Part shown: piece by piece, positions 1 through 8,135 of the stretch
How positions within the stretch are numbered: the first letter of the stretch is position 1
Layout: each line of letters opens with the position of its first letter
Assembly (NCBI GenBank): GCA_964415525.1
Contig: CAYQAS010000062.1
Coordinates: forward strand, 1-25,958
Length of the DNA: 25,958 nt
Source: CAZPUI01 sp964415525
GTDB lineage: Bacteria; Acidobacteriota; Holophagae; Holophagales; Holophagaceae
Reading direction: 5' to 3'
The notes under the pieces: model-generated
What the model was told of the DNA's origin: nothing
What the model saw: only the letters and a program-made list of their open reading frames with translations
Database searches by the model: none
Position numbers and translations under genes: made by a program

Positions 1-205
1 ACAGGACTGCCTTCCTGTTCACTTGGCCTGCGGCCTGCGTTCACAGCGGCGGGTCTCCCACCGATCAGGCAGTCCACAGGACTGCCTTCCTGTTCACTTG
101 GCCTGCGGCCTGCGTTCACAGCGGCGGGTCTCCCACCGATCAGGCAGTCCACAGGACTGCCTTCCTGTTCACTTGGCCTGCGGCCTGCGTTCACAGCGGC
201 GGGTC
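1..205. repeat. 75-bp perfect tandem repeat, 2.7 copies
   Basis: Copies begin at 1, 76 and 151. Copies 1 and 2 are identical over 75 bp; copy 3 matches up to 205 and then diverges (first difference at 206). The array may continue left of the window. Each copy junction holds a perfect inverted repeat, AGGCAGTCC-ACA-GGACTGCCT (67-87 and 142-162), and each unit also contains GGCC-TGC-GGCC. The unit length is a multiple of three, so one forward frame stays open through the whole array. It lies just upstream of fliQ, where fliP is commonly found. It has no spacers and no mobile-element gene. Function is unknown; it may be a REP-like intergenic repeat or an expanded coding tail. Confidence 0.95.
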
Positions 206-267
206 CCTGGTGAAGGGGTTCGGATGAGTCGCCCCGCGTTCCAACCATTTCCCAACTGCGTGATGCC

Positions 268-546
268 ATGAACGAACTCGTCATTCTCGATATCGGCCGT
301 GCCGCCCTGAAGACGGCGCTCTACGTCTCCGCACCGGCGCTCATCGTGAGCATGGTGATCGGCTTGGCCATTTCCGTGTTCCAGGTGGTCACGAGCCTTC
401 AGGACCAGACGGTGGCCTTCGTGCCCAAACTCCTGGCGGTGATGGGGGTGGTGGTGTTCACCTTCCCTTGGATGATGCGGGTGATGGTGGCCTTCACCAC
501 CAAGATGTTCACGGAATTCAATGGCGTGGTCCGCGCCCTGAACTGA
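268..546 (+). CDS. fliQ: Flagellar biosynthesis protein FliQ
   Basis: FliQ is a small inner-membrane subunit of the FliPQR export gate, through which the flagellar type III system secretes rod, hook and filament proteins. The 92-residue product matches the usual length of about 89. It has two hydrophobic helices (about residues 15-40 and 52-75) around the family segment FQVVTSLQDQTVAFVPK. The ATG at 268 is chosen because the homology starts there; no strong Shine-Dalgarno is visible. This ATG overlaps, as ATGA, the stop of an open frame that runs in from the repeat array (one possible start for a short leader is ATG 224, behind GAAGGGG), so translation could be coupled. fliR follows after 8 bp. 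Confidence 0.95.
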   Translation: MNELVILDIGRAALKTALYVSAPALIVSMVIGLAISVFQVVTSLQDQTVAFVPKLLAVMGVVVFTFPWMMRVMVAFTTKMFTEFNGVVRALN

Positions 547-554
547 ATCCGCCC

Positions 555-1337
555 GTGGAGCCCAAATTTCTCTCTCCAGCCATCTGGTCCTTTGCCGCGG
601 ACCACGCGTTGGTTTGGCTCCTGGTGGTGGTGCGGCTGTCCGGTCTCCTGGCCGTGCTGCCAGGATTGGGTCAGGAGCGGCTCCCGGTCGTGATCCGCGC
701 GGCACTCGCGAGCCTCACCGCCCTCATCATCATGCCGGTGATCCCACGGCCCACCGCCCTTCCAACGGGCATCTGGGGGCTTATTCCCCTGCTGGTCACG
801 GAGTTCCTCTCGGGTCTGCTGCTCGGCCTCGTGGTGGCCTGGATCATGGATGCCGTGGCCTTCGCGGGTCAGCTCATGGACACCCAGATGGGCTTCTCCT
901 TCGTCCAGATCCTCGACCCCAGCAGCGGTGCCAGTTCTTCCGTATCCGGCGCGATCATGCTCCAGATCACCCTGCTCTTCATCTTTCTGAGCGGACTTCA
1001 CCATCAGATGATCCTCGCGCTCGTGGAGAGCTACCGACTCGTGCCCATCGGTGGCGGCGTCCCCCTCCACATGCAGGACATCATCGTGATGACGGGGCAG
1101 TTGCTGGCGCGTGGCCTCCAGTTGGCCAGTCCCGTGCTCCTCACCCTGTTCTTCGTGGATGTCCTGGAGGGGATCGCCGCCAAACTCCTCCCCCAGCTTC
1201 AGCTCATCCAGCTCGCCTTCCCGCTCAAGATCAGCATCGGCTTAGCGGTCTTCATCATCCTGATGAAGGAGTTCAGCGCTTGGCTGCTGCCCCTCTTCCA
1301 GCAAGCGCCCCTCGAGGGGCTCCGGCTCCTGAGGTAG
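555..1337 (+). CDS. fliR: Flagellar biosynthesis protein FliR
   Basis: FliR is the inner-membrane export-gate subunit that completes the FliP5Q4R1 complex. The GTG at 555 gives 260 residues, the normal FliR length; a longer in-frame ATG at 468 lies inside fliQ and is rejected. The protein is almost wholly hydrophobic, with about six membrane segments, and carries the family features MDTQMGFSFVQILDP near residues 110-125 and a hydrophobic C-terminal third with FFVDVLEGIAAKLLPQLQ. No clear ribosome binding site precedes the GTG, and the 8-bp gap to fliQ suggests translational coupling. flhB starts 3 bp downstream, with its Shine-Dalgarno in the fliR stop region. Neighbours fliQ and flhB make the assignment firm. 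Confidence 0.95.
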   Translation: MEPKFLSPAIWSFAADHALVWLLVVVRLSGLLAVLPGLGQERLPVVIRAALASLTALIIMPVIPRPTALPTGIWGLIPLLVTEFLSGLLLGLVVAWIMDAVAFAGQLMDTQMGFSFVQILDPSSGASSSVSGAIMLQITLLFIFLSGLHHQMILALVESYRLVPIGGGVPLHMQDIIVMTGQLLARGLQLASPVLLTLFFVDVLEGIAAKLLPQLQLIQLAFPLKISIGLAVFIILMKEFSAWLLPLFQQAPLEGLRLLR

Positions 1338-1340
1338 ACC

Positions 1341-2396
1341 ATGGCCCAGGATCCTTCAAGAACTGAGAGGGCCACACCCAAACGAAGGGAACAGGCCAGG
1401 GACGAGGGCTCCGTCCTCAAGGTCACCGATCTGGACGCGACCTTGATGCTGTGGACGAACCTGTTCCTCTTCATGGGGGTGTGGGGCGGTGCATTCACGC
1501 TGCTCCGGAGCCAGCTGACGCACTTCCTGAGATTGGCGGGGCGTGGGGGCCTGGACGCCGCTGGGCTCGGAGCCCTGGGCGCCGACCTGCTCTCTGTCAT
1601 CGTGCGGATCATCCTCCCCTTCCTGGGAGTGAACTTCGTCGTGGCCCTCCTCAACCAGGTAGCCCAGCACGGATGGCACATCTCCGGGAATGCCATCAAA
1701 CCCAAGTTCACCCGGTTGAACCCTGTGGCGGGATTCCAGAGGTTGTTCAACGCCCGCGCCCTGGTGGAAGTCCTCAAGAGCGTCCTGAAGTTGGGCATCC
1801 TCGCCTGGGTGGCCTACTCGGTGCTCGACACGCGTCTCGCCCATTTCATGGGTGCCCTGAAACTCCCCCTCAGCCAGAGCCTTCAATTCCTTCAGGAGAG
1901 CCTGTTCGTCCTGTACCGCAACATCCTGATCGCCATGCTCTTCCTCGTGCTTCCCGACTACCTCTATCAGCGCTTCCAGTTCGAGAAGGGCATGCGCATG
2001 ACGAAGCAGGAGATCAAGGACGAGTCCAAGGATGCGGAGGGCAACCCGCAAATCAAGGGCAGACAGAAAACGATCATGTTCCAAACCATGATGCGGCGCA
2101 TTCAGACCTCGGTCCCGAAGGCCACGGTCGTGATCACCAATCCCACCCACTTCGCCGTTGCGCTCCTCTACGACCCTGAGAAGGCTGCCCCCGTGTGCGT
2201 GGCCAAGGGTGTTGACCACCTTGCCCTTCAGATTCGCAAGATCGCAAAGGAGCACAACGTCGTGGTGGTAGAAAACCCGCCGCTGGCGCGGGGGCTCTAC
2301 TGGAGCGTAGACTTGGACGAACCCATCCCGCCTGAGCTCTACCAGGCAGTCGCTCAAGTTCTTGCCTATGTGTACCGACTGAAGGGTGCAGCCTGA
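1341..2396 (+). CDS. flhB: Flagellar export switch protein FlhB
   Basis: FlhB is the export-gate component whose autocleaved cytoplasmic domain switches substrate specificity from rod/hook to filament proteins. The 351-residue product begins with the typical polar segment (TERATPKRREQARDEG), has about four membrane segments, then a charged linker (MTKQEIKDESKDAEGNPQIKG), and the autocleavage motif NPTH at residues 267-270, essentially where Salmonella FlhB has N269-P270. The C-terminal domain (VVVVENPPLARGLYWSVDLD) is intact. ATG 1341 is preceded by GAGGT at 1331-1335. flhA, often next, is not here; a response regulator follows 57 bp downstream on the same strand. Confidence 0.97.
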   Translation: MAQDPSRTERATPKRREQARDEGSVLKVTDLDATLMLWTNLFLFMGVWGGAFTLLRSQLTHFLRLAGRGGLDAAGLGALGADLLSVIVRIILPFLGVNFVVALLNQVAQHGWHISGNAIKPKFTRLNPVAGFQRLFNARALVEVLKSVLKLGILAWVAYSVLDTRLAHFMGALKLPLSQSLQFLQESLFVLYRNILIAMLFLVLPDYLYQRFQFEKGMRMTKQEIKDESKDAEGNPQIKGRQKTIMFQTMMRRIQTSVPKATVVITNPTHFAVALLYDPEKAAPVCVAKGVDHLALQIRKIAKEHNVVVVENPPLARGLYWSVDLDEPIPPELYQAVAQVLAYVYRLKGAA

Positions 2397-2453
2397 CCTG
2401 CGGAAAGTCCCGCCCCCCAACTTCCTGTACCTTCATTTCCTGATGCCATCCAA

Positions 2454-3098
2454 GTGACACCTATCATCCCGACCCACCTCCCCCCTCACCGTCTGCTCCT
2501 CGTGGACGATGATCCTGTGTTGCGAGAGACCCTGACGGATGTCCTTCGGCACGAAGGCTTTCTCGTAACCCAGGCTGCCTCTGGCGAGGAGGCTGAGCAG
2601 CAGCTAATCGAAGCTAGGCCACCTTTCGATCTGGTCCTGACAGACCTCGTGATGCCCGGCAAGAGCGGCATGGATGTGCTTCGCAAGGCCCTCCAGATCA
2701 GTCCCAGCTGCACGGTGCTCGTGATGAGTGGGTTCGCCAGCGTGCGCGAAGCCACGGAGGCCATGGATCTCGGGGCCTACGGCATGGTCACGAAGCCCCT
2801 GCACCTCGACCAGTTCCGCAACATCCTGAGACGTCTTATGGAACGCATCGACCTGCTTGAGCAGCGCGATGGTCTCAGGCTGCGCGTGAAAGCACTCGAA
2901 TCGCAGGTGGAGAAGCTCGAAGCCTCCAAGGCACGCATGGAAATGCTGGCGCAGCGCATCAGCCCTGCCCCCGTCGAATCCGGCGCAGAGGCGTTGGATG
3001 ACCTTGAGCGCCTGGCGGGCCTGCGCAACAAGGGCCTACTCACCGAGGACCAGTTCGAACACGCCAAACGCGCCCTCCTCGCGAGGTGGCTCCCTTGA
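2454..3098 (+). CDS. Response regulator with coiled coil and SHOCT-like C-terminus
   Basis: The receiver domain (residues about 12-125) is complete: acidic pair D18/D19, phosphoacceptor D64 in LVLTDLVMPG, S92 and K114-P115. There is no DNA-binding or enzymatic output domain. Instead a predicted coiled coil (about 126-170, rich in Leu/Glu/Arg heptads) leads to residues 181-214, which fit the SHOCT pattern (LDDLERLAGLRNKGLLTEDQF...KRALL), a short domain usually linked to oligomerisation. GTG 2454 is chosen because it gives a short N-terminus before the receiver and no in-frame ATG exists upstream. The gene follows flhB by 57 bp, so a motility link is possible but unproven. Its stop overlaps the probable TTG start of the next gene. 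No histidine kinase is nearby. Confidence 0.9.
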   Translation: MTPIIPTHLPPHRLLLVDDDPVLRETLTDVLRHEGFLVTQAASGEEAEQQLIEARPPFDLVLTDLVMPGKSGMDVLRKALQISPSCTVLVMSGFASVREATEAMDLGAYGMVTKPLHLDQFRNILRRLMERIDLLEQRDGLRLRVKALESQVEKLEASKARMEMLAQRISPAPVESGAEALDDLERLAGLRNKGLLTEDQFEHAKRALLARWLP

Positions 3099-4879
3099 AG
3101 GCCACTTGGAGGGCCGTGGCCGCCTGCCTGGCTCTCTCGGGGATCTGCCTCTGTCCAGGCATGTCCAATCCGCCAGAGGAGAGCCGAAAGGGACCCCGCA
3201 CGGATGCGGATATTGAAGCCGCAGCCCGAAAGGCCATGAGCTCGCAGGATGCCACCCTTCGGCAGGAGACGCTGAAGCTGCTCTCGAAGCATACGTTCAG
3301 GGGCAGCAAGGCCCCACAAAAGGAATACTGCCTATTCACCCAGGGCATGCTGCAGGCGGAATTCGGCGACGTGATGGGAGGCGCAACCACGCTGAAGAAG
3401 CTGGAACGCGGCTGGCCCCAGTCCCCGCTGCTGGTGGAGGCGCAGCTGGTGCTGGCCCAGGAGGCCATGCAGCACAAGCGATTCAAGGATGCCGAGGCAC
3501 GGCTGCGCAAGGCCGTGGATAGCGACCTTCCACCCCGTACGCGAAGACTGGCCCAGGACCTTCTGCTCTGGATGTTCGTGGAGCAGGGAAGGCCCACGGA
3601 CGGACTTCCCATCCTCGAATCACTGCATCCCCTCGGAAAGGATGAGCCCACGGAGCACGGCCTTGCCGCTCTCGCCATTGTCCAGTGCAGTGCGGATGAC
3701 CGCGCCGCCTCCGACCGGGCCGTGAAGAGCTACATCAAGAAATTCCCGAAGGGCATCCTTTGGCCCAAGGTACAGCTGGCCTGGGGAAGGCATCTTGCGG
3801 CTCTTGGAGAAGGCCGCAGTGCAGCCGAGGCCCTGCGCAAGCTCCTGCGAGAACAGCCTAAGACGCCAGAGGCGGACGAGGCACGCCTCGCCCTGGCCAT
3901 GCTGCTCTCCGAAGGCAAGGTGCCCGCGAAGATTGCAAAGGCATTTCCGGAGCCAGCCCAGCTGCTCAAGGAGATGGGCACGGTGGATCCGACAGGAGAT
4001 GTCGCACGGGAGCGCACGGCCGTACGGCTCCGGATCGCTCTGAAGGAATCCCGCTGGCGGGAGGCCATGGATCATGCAGAAGCACTGAAGGGCGCCAAGG
4101 CAGCTCCGGCAGATGCGGCCCGGATTGACAGCCTGCGTTCGGACGCCTTCCGCGCCTTCACACGCGACAGCCTGGAGAAGAAGCGGCCTGGCGCCCTCCT
4201 GCCCTACCTCGATGCCGAGCACCTCGATGCCCTCTCCGCCGATACCCGCCTGAGCCTGGGTACGGCCCTCGCAAGCGCCGGTCTGCCCGAGGCGGCCCTG
4301 CACCTGAAGGCCCTGGCCTCTCCGGCGGAGCAGTCGGCACTCGGCAAGGCCTTGGCCGAAGCCATCCTTCCGGAAGCCCACCCAGCGGCCACACTCGAAC
4401 TGGCCGAAGGCAAGGCACCAGGACCGATAGAAGCACTGCGCGCCTCCCAGGCCATGGCGGTACGCAAGGACTGGACAGCCCTTGGCAAACGCCTGCCCCG
4501 CGCCAAGGCAGGGTCAGTGCGCATCCAGCTGCTGCTCACGTTGCTGCGACGCCCCGCCACCAAGGATGAAAAGCCTGGACAGCGACTCAAGGAGGCCGAG
4601 GGGTGGCTGAGTCGTGCCCCGGAAAAGGGTGCCGATCGCGAGCCCCTCACGGTGCTGGTGGCGGACCTCCGCGCCGCCCAGCACGACTGGCGGGGCGCCC
4701 TCGCGCTTTACCCAGAGAAGCCCCAGGCGGCCCTCGTGGGCTGGGTGTCTCTTCAGCGAGCCACGGCCCTGCTCAAGCTCGGGAAGAAGGATCAGGCCAA
4801 GGCCGTGCTCCAGGCCCACGTGGACGAGCCGGCCTTCAAGATGGAACGCCAGACCCTCGGGAAGGAAGTCGGGCTATGA
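3095..4879 (+). CDS. Secreted TPR-like repeat protein, function unknown
   Basis: The 594-residue product starts with an apparent signal peptide (MKATWRAVAACLALSGICLC) followed by a long alpha-helical region rich in Ala, Leu, Lys and Glu. Repeated helix pairs resemble tetratricopeptide/Sel1-type solenoids, for example around the segments EAQLVLAQEAMQHKRFKDAE and AQLAWGRHLAALGEGRSAAE. TTG 3095 is preferred: it overlaps the response-regulator stop as TTGA, and GAGG at 3083-3086 is spaced 8 nt from it. GTG 3086 in the same frame is the alternative but overlaps that Shine-Dalgarno. No canonical lipobox is present. The translational coupling suggests a shared job with the upstream regulator. A strong hairpin follows directly after the stop. 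Family not recognised beyond TPR-like. Confidence 0.8.
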   Translation: MKATWRAVAACLALSGICLCPGMSNPPEESRKGPRTDADIEAAARKAMSSQDATLRQETLKLLSKHTFRGSKAPQKEYCLFTQGMLQAEFGDVMGGATTLKKLERGWPQSPLLVEAQLVLAQEAMQHKRFKDAEARLRKAVDSDLPPRTRRLAQDLLLWMFVEQGRPTDGLPILESLHPLGKDEPTEHGLAALAIVQCSADDRAASDRAVKSYIKKFPKGILWPKVQLAWGRHLAALGEGRSAAEALRKLLREQPKTPEADEARLALAMLLSEGKVPAKIAKAFPEPAQLLKEMGTVDPTGDVARERTAVRLRIALKESRWREAMDHAEALKGAKAAPADAARIDSLRSDAFRAFTRDSLEKKRPGALLPYLDAEHLDALSADTRLSLGTALASAGLPEAALHLKALASPAEQSALGKALAEAILPEAHPAATLELAEGKAPGPIEALRASQAMAVRKDWTALGKRLPRAKAGSVRIQLLLTLLRRPATKDEKPGQRLKEAEGWLSRAPEKGADREPLTVLVADLRAAQHDWRGALALYPEKPQAALVGWVSLQRATALLKLGKKDQAKAVLQAHVDEPAFKMERQTLGKEVGL

Positions 4880-4914
4880 CGCAACGAGGGGGCCGGATGG
4901 CCCCCTCGTTGCGT
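4879..4914. terminator. Bidirectional terminator-like hairpin, 16-bp perfect stem
   Basis: Arms 4879-4894 and 4899-4914 are perfectly complementary around a GGAT loop. It begins in the TGA stop of the TPR-like gene and lies 13 bp from the stop of the convergent membrane-protein gene, so it can serve both strands. No T-tract follows on either side, so intrinsic termination is inferred from stem strength and position. Confidence 0.8.
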
Positions 4915-4927
4915 CGCAGAATCGAAG

Positions 4928-5356
4928 CTAGGCGAGCTGCTTGCTGTAGTTCGCCACCTTGACCCACCAGAGGATCATGCAAACCAGACCACCGAGACCG
5001 GCCAGGATGCCGAGGAGGGGAATCCAACCGGCAAAGGGGAGCGCGCAGCCCAGGATGCCGAACAGGAAGCCGAACTTGGGATCATCCGTCTGCAGTCCCC
5101 GAGCCTGGAACTCCTTCGCGAACGACGAGGTGAGCTTGATGATGATGAAGAAGTGCCAGATCATCCCGAACAGGGGGATCAGGAGCAGCCATGCCATGCC
5201 GCCTTCCATCTCGCGGCGATCCGGCGCAATGCGATCAAACGCCTTCTTGATGGTCAGGATGTAGAAGATGGCCGGGATAAGGGCGATGGCGACGCCCACA
5301 AGGCATGCCATGCCGAGAATGCCCATGATGCCCGCTGCTGCTGCGCCGTCGCTCAT
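4928..5356 (-). CDS. Small multi-pass membrane protein, function unknown
   Basis: This 142-residue protein has about four hydrophobic helices (roughly residues 9-36, 54-75, 93-110 and 112-134). They are separated by a charged loop (KKAFDRIAPDRREMEGG) and a polar loop containing KEFQARGLQTDDPKFG. Helix 2 includes the aromatic segment FGMIWHFFIIIKL. ATG 5356 is supported by an AGGAG Shine-Dalgarno a few bases upstream. It resembles small inner-membrane proteins found as single genes in many bacteria, but I cannot assign a family. It is transcribed convergently with the TPR-like gene and co-directionally with asd, whose stop lies 81 bp upstream. Confidence 0.8.
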   Translation of the reverse strand: MSDGAAAAGIMGILGMACLVGVAIALIPAIFYILTIKKAFDRIAPDRREMEGGMAWLLLIPLFGMIWHFFIIIKLTSSFAKEFQARGLQTDDPKFGFLFGILGCALPFAGWIPLLGILAGLGGLVCMILWWVKVANYSKQLA

Positions 5357-5437
5357 TCGGAACTCCTCGATGTTGGGCCGGGTTGGCCAGATGGATTGGG
5401 AAGTCCCTATTCTCGCCGCCCTGCGCTCCGCTTCAAG

Positions 5438-6490
5438 CTACTTCGCATATCCGCGTGCCCTGGCCCACTCGGCATTCAACACACTGGCACCTGCGGCGCC
5501 GCGCTCCGTGTTGCTGCCCATGATCGTGAGCTTGATGCCCATCAGGGGACATCGACGCACGCGGCCCACGTGGACGCTCATGCCGCCATCCATTCCCACG
5601 TCCTTACGCACCTGCGGGCGGGCTTCGTCCATGTGAACGTGGATGGGCACCGGAGGCGCGGTAGGAAGATCGAATCCACTCAGCGGATTCCAGGAGCGCA
5701 GGGCCTCCAACACCTGCTCGGGACTGGGATCTCCCTTCAGCCGCAGGCTCACGCTCTCCGTGTGGCCCTCGATCACCGGCACACGATTGCAGAGGGCGCT
5801 CACGACCATCGGCGCCACTTCCACCCGACCGGACACGAACTGTCCAAGGAGCTTGGGCGTCTCCTCCTCGACCTTTTCCTCCTCATTGCGAATGAAGGGA
5901 ATGACGCTGCCCAGGATGTCCAAGCTGGCCACGCCCGGATAACCCGCGCCGCTCACCGCCTGCATGGAGGTCATGTGGATGGCCTCGATGCCGAAGGCCG
6001 CCTGAAGGGGAGCAAGGGCCATCACCAGCACCGTGGCGGTGCAGTTGGGGTTGGTGACGATACCGCCGCTCCAGCCACGACCGGCGCGCTGGGTGTCCAG
6101 CAGGCCGATGTGGTCACCATTGACTTCCGGCACCAGCAGCGGCACATCCTCATCCATACGGAAGGCTGCGGCGTTGCTGAAGACCAGCGCACCGGCAGCG
6201 GCAAAGGCGGGCTCGATCTCCCGTGCCGGCCCCGTATCCAGGGCGCTGAAGACAATGGGACTGAACGCCGCCTCAGGACTGGACGCCAGCAGCTCCTGGT
6301 CGGCTCGGCCCCCGTAGGGCTCACAGTCCGACACATGCCACGTACAGCCCTCCCCATAGCGCTTGCCGAGGTTCCGGTCGGAGGCCGTAAGATGGCGCAG
6401 TTCGAACCAGGGATGCGCCTGGAGGCGGCGGACGAATTTCTGGCCTACCACGCCGGTTGCGCCGAGGACAGTCACGGGAATCTTGGTCAT
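5438..6490 (-). CDS. asd: Aspartate-semialdehyde dehydrogenase (archaeal/fungal-type)
   Basis: The enzyme reduces 4-aspartyl phosphate to aspartate semialdehyde with NADPH, the branch point to lysine, threonine and methionine. The 350-residue product has the N-terminal Rossmann motif VLGATGVVGQ (8-17), the catalytic cysteine C150 in GGIVTNPNCTAT and the catalytic histidine H243 in NRVPVIEGHTE. The segment MQAVSGAGYPGVASLD and the overall length fit the archaeal/fungal-type branch rather than the E. coli-type enzyme of about 367 residues. ATG 6490 has AGGAG 7 nt upstream; the open frame continues further 5' without homology. lysC, which makes its substrate, lies 264 bp upstream on the same strand, with a possible separate promoter between them. 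Confidence 0.95.
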   Translation of the reverse strand: MTKIPVTVLGATGVVGQKFVRRLQAHPWFELRHLTASDRNLGKRYGEGCTWHVSDCEPYGGRADQELLASSPEAAFSPIVFSALDTGPAREIEPAFAAAGALVFSNAAAFRMDEDVPLLVPEVNGDHIGLLDTQRAGRGWSGGIVTNPNCTATVLVMALAPLQAAFGIEAIHMTSMQAVSGAGYPGVASLDILGSVIPFIRNEEEKVEEETPKLLGQFVSGRVEVAPMVVSALCNRVPVIEGHTESVSLRLKGDPSPEQVLEALRSWNPLSGFDLPTAPPVPIHVHMDEARPQVRKDVGMDGGMSVHVGRVRRCPLMGIKLTIMGSNTERGAAGASVLNAEWARARGYAK

Positions 6491-6635
6491 GGGATTGCTC
6501 CTGAAATGGGTAGGGGCCAGCCCTGGAGGGCGATTCGGCCGTTCTGGGGACGTATTGGAATGCAGCCGGTCCGAGGCACCCGGAGCGGAGCATGGACCCA
6601 AGTTATCCCGCCGCTGGATACTCATGGGCTGGTAA

Positions 6636-6641
6636 ATAATA
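6636..6641 (-). promoter_or_regulatory. Possible -10 element for asd
   Basis: In the 264-bp gap between lysC and asd the minus strand reads TATTAT within an unusually AT-rich patch, about 145 nt upstream of the asd start. A short inverted repeat, CTAGG-AGC-CCTAG (6645-6657), sits just upstream of it. No good -35 hexamer is found at 16-18 nt, so this is a weak candidate. Another small hairpin, TGCGCT-TCT-AGCGCA, lies at 6660-6674. Confidence 0.25.
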
Positions 6642-6754
6642 TTTCTAGGAGCCCTAGGATGCGCTTCTAGCGCAGTGACAGAGCGCGGATTCCGACCTAA
6701 TGGCAAGGCGTCAGAGCGATTCGTCGGGAACAAGCGCGAAAAATTAGTTCCGAT

Positions 6755-8113
6755 TCAGCGCCCAGCAGGTGCCTCGGCGAGTACGAACACCGCGTGCAAT
6801 CTGGGAATCAGCGACTTCAGCCGAGCCTCCGGCACCAGGAAGGCCAGGGAGATACCCGTGCCGCCGCTGAGGATGCCGGCGATGGGCTCATCCTGGAGAC
6901 TGCCGAGGATACGCTGAATGGTGGAAGGATCCCGGTGCAGGCCTTCGCCCACCAGCGCCACCACCGCCCAGCCGTCCTCTGTCGCCACACCTGCCGCCCG
7001 CAGGGCCTCGATGGCCGCGACAGCGGAGGGCTGCTCGGGCCTCACCACCAGCAAACTGCCTTCCGGCGTGGAGAGCAGTCCGTAGCGGGATGCCCCGGAT
7101 TCCTGCAAATGCGCTACTGCCTGGAAGACGGCATCCAGCTCCCGATCCGGGCTGAAGCGGAGGCAGGTCAGGCCTTCCTTGTAGGCCACGGAGGTAATCT
7201 CCCCTGCCCCGCGGATGGTCGGAGCCTTGAGAATCACCGTACGGCTGGCCTCCGGACGGTGGGTATTCGCCACCACCAGTCGGAAGCCCGCGCGCGAGAC
7301 AGGCGCGAGGCTGTCGGCGTGGAGGACCTTGGCACCAAAAGCGCTGAGGGCGCTGGCTTCCCCGAGACTCATCTCCGCAATGGGACGGGCCTCCTTCACG
7401 AGGCTCGGATCAGCGGTCAGAACACCATCCACATCCGTCCAGATCTGAACTTCAACCGCATCCACCGCCTCGCCCAGCAGCGTGGCGGATGTATCCGACC
7501 CGCCGCGGCCAAGGGTCGTGGTGGCCCCATCCGGACACTGACCCAGGAAGCCCTGGGCGACGATGAGGGCGCCGCGACGGGCATCCTCGCCCCAGGGCCG
7601 GGCGGCCTGGCGGAGCGCCTCTAGCCGAGGCCGGGCTCGGCCATGCCGGTTGTCCGTGCGCATCACCCCGCGCACATCCCGGAACTCTGCCGGAAGTCCG
7701 CGACTCTGCAGAAGGGCCGTCACGAGATGGGCGCTGAGGGTCTCGCCAATGGCCAATGCCGCATCCTTGGCCTTGGGGGTGGCTTCCCAGAGCAGCCCCA
7801 TACCTTCCAGCAAACCCGCCAGCCGCTCAAGCAGCGGCGCCCAGGCGGATGCGACAGCCTCTGTCAGCCCCAGTTCTTCCGCTGCGGTCCGGTGACGTTC
7901 AACCACGGCGCGGTGCAGTTCCAGGGCCCGATTCACATCGCCGCGACTGGCGGAACCAATGGCTTCCAGCAGTCGGTCCGTAGTACCAGAGAGAGCCGAA
8001 ACAACGACGATGCCGCCCTGGGGCAGCTCATTTCCGATGATGGTAGCGGCCTGCTTCAGGGCCCCAGGACTGCCGACGCTGGTGCCACCGAACTTGAGGA
8101 CTTTGAGAGACAT
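6755..8113 (-). CDS. lysC: Aspartokinase
   Basis: It phosphorylates L-aspartate, the first step of the aspartate family. The 452-residue product resembles monofunctional E. coli LysC-type enzymes (about 449): KFGGTS at residues 7-12, VVSALSGTTDRLL (37-49), TTTLGRGGSDTSA (198-210), WTDVDGVLTADP (225-236) and FGAKVLH (259-265), followed by a C-terminal regulatory region from about residue 305 that fits ACT domains. ATG 8113 has GGAG about 6 nt upstream; a longer frame reaches 8257 but overlaps metX and lacks homology. It starts 22 bp after the metX stop, so it is probably the third gene of metY-metX-lysC and under the SAM riboswitch. Which effectors the ACT region binds cannot be read from sequence alone. 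Confidence 0.95.
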   Translation of the reverse strand: MSLKVLKFGGTSVGSPGALKQAATIIGNELPQGGIVVVSALSGTTDRLLEAIGSASRGDVNRALELHRAVVERHRTAAEELGLTEAVASAWAPLLERLAGLLEGMGLLWEATPKAKDAALAIGETLSAHLVTALLQSRGLPAEFRDVRGVMRTDNRHGRARPRLEALRQAARPWGEDARRGALIVAQGFLGQCPDGATTTLGRGGSDTSATLLGEAVDAVEVQIWTDVDGVLTADPSLVKEARPIAEMSLGEASALSAFGAKVLHADSLAPVSRAGFRLVVANTHRPEASRTVILKAPTIRGAGEITSVAYKEGLTCLRFSPDRELDAVFQAVAHLQESGASRYGLLSTPEGSLLVVRPEQPSAVAAIEALRAAGVATEDGWAVVALVGEGLHRDPSTIQRILGSLQDEPIAGILSGGTGISLAFLVPEARLKSLIPRLHAVFVLAEAPAGR

Positions 8114-8135
8114 GGGAACTCCAGGTGCTGAGAGC

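Noticed and set aside
1..205. CRISPR array
   Set aside because: Units are contiguous 75-bp identical repeats without variable spacers, and no cas gene is present.
3095..3180. Lipoprotein signal in the TPR-like protein
   Set aside because: The cysteines in LSGICLCPG do not fit the lipobox, since Ile or Leu occupies the -1 position.
5153..6670. A 505-codon plus-strand open frame
   Set aside because: Antisense to asd, which has clear catalytic motifs. No homology or ribosome binding site.
6491..6733. N-terminal extension of asd to 6733
   Set aside because: No homology upstream of MTKIPVTVLG, and AGGAG correctly precedes ATG 6490.
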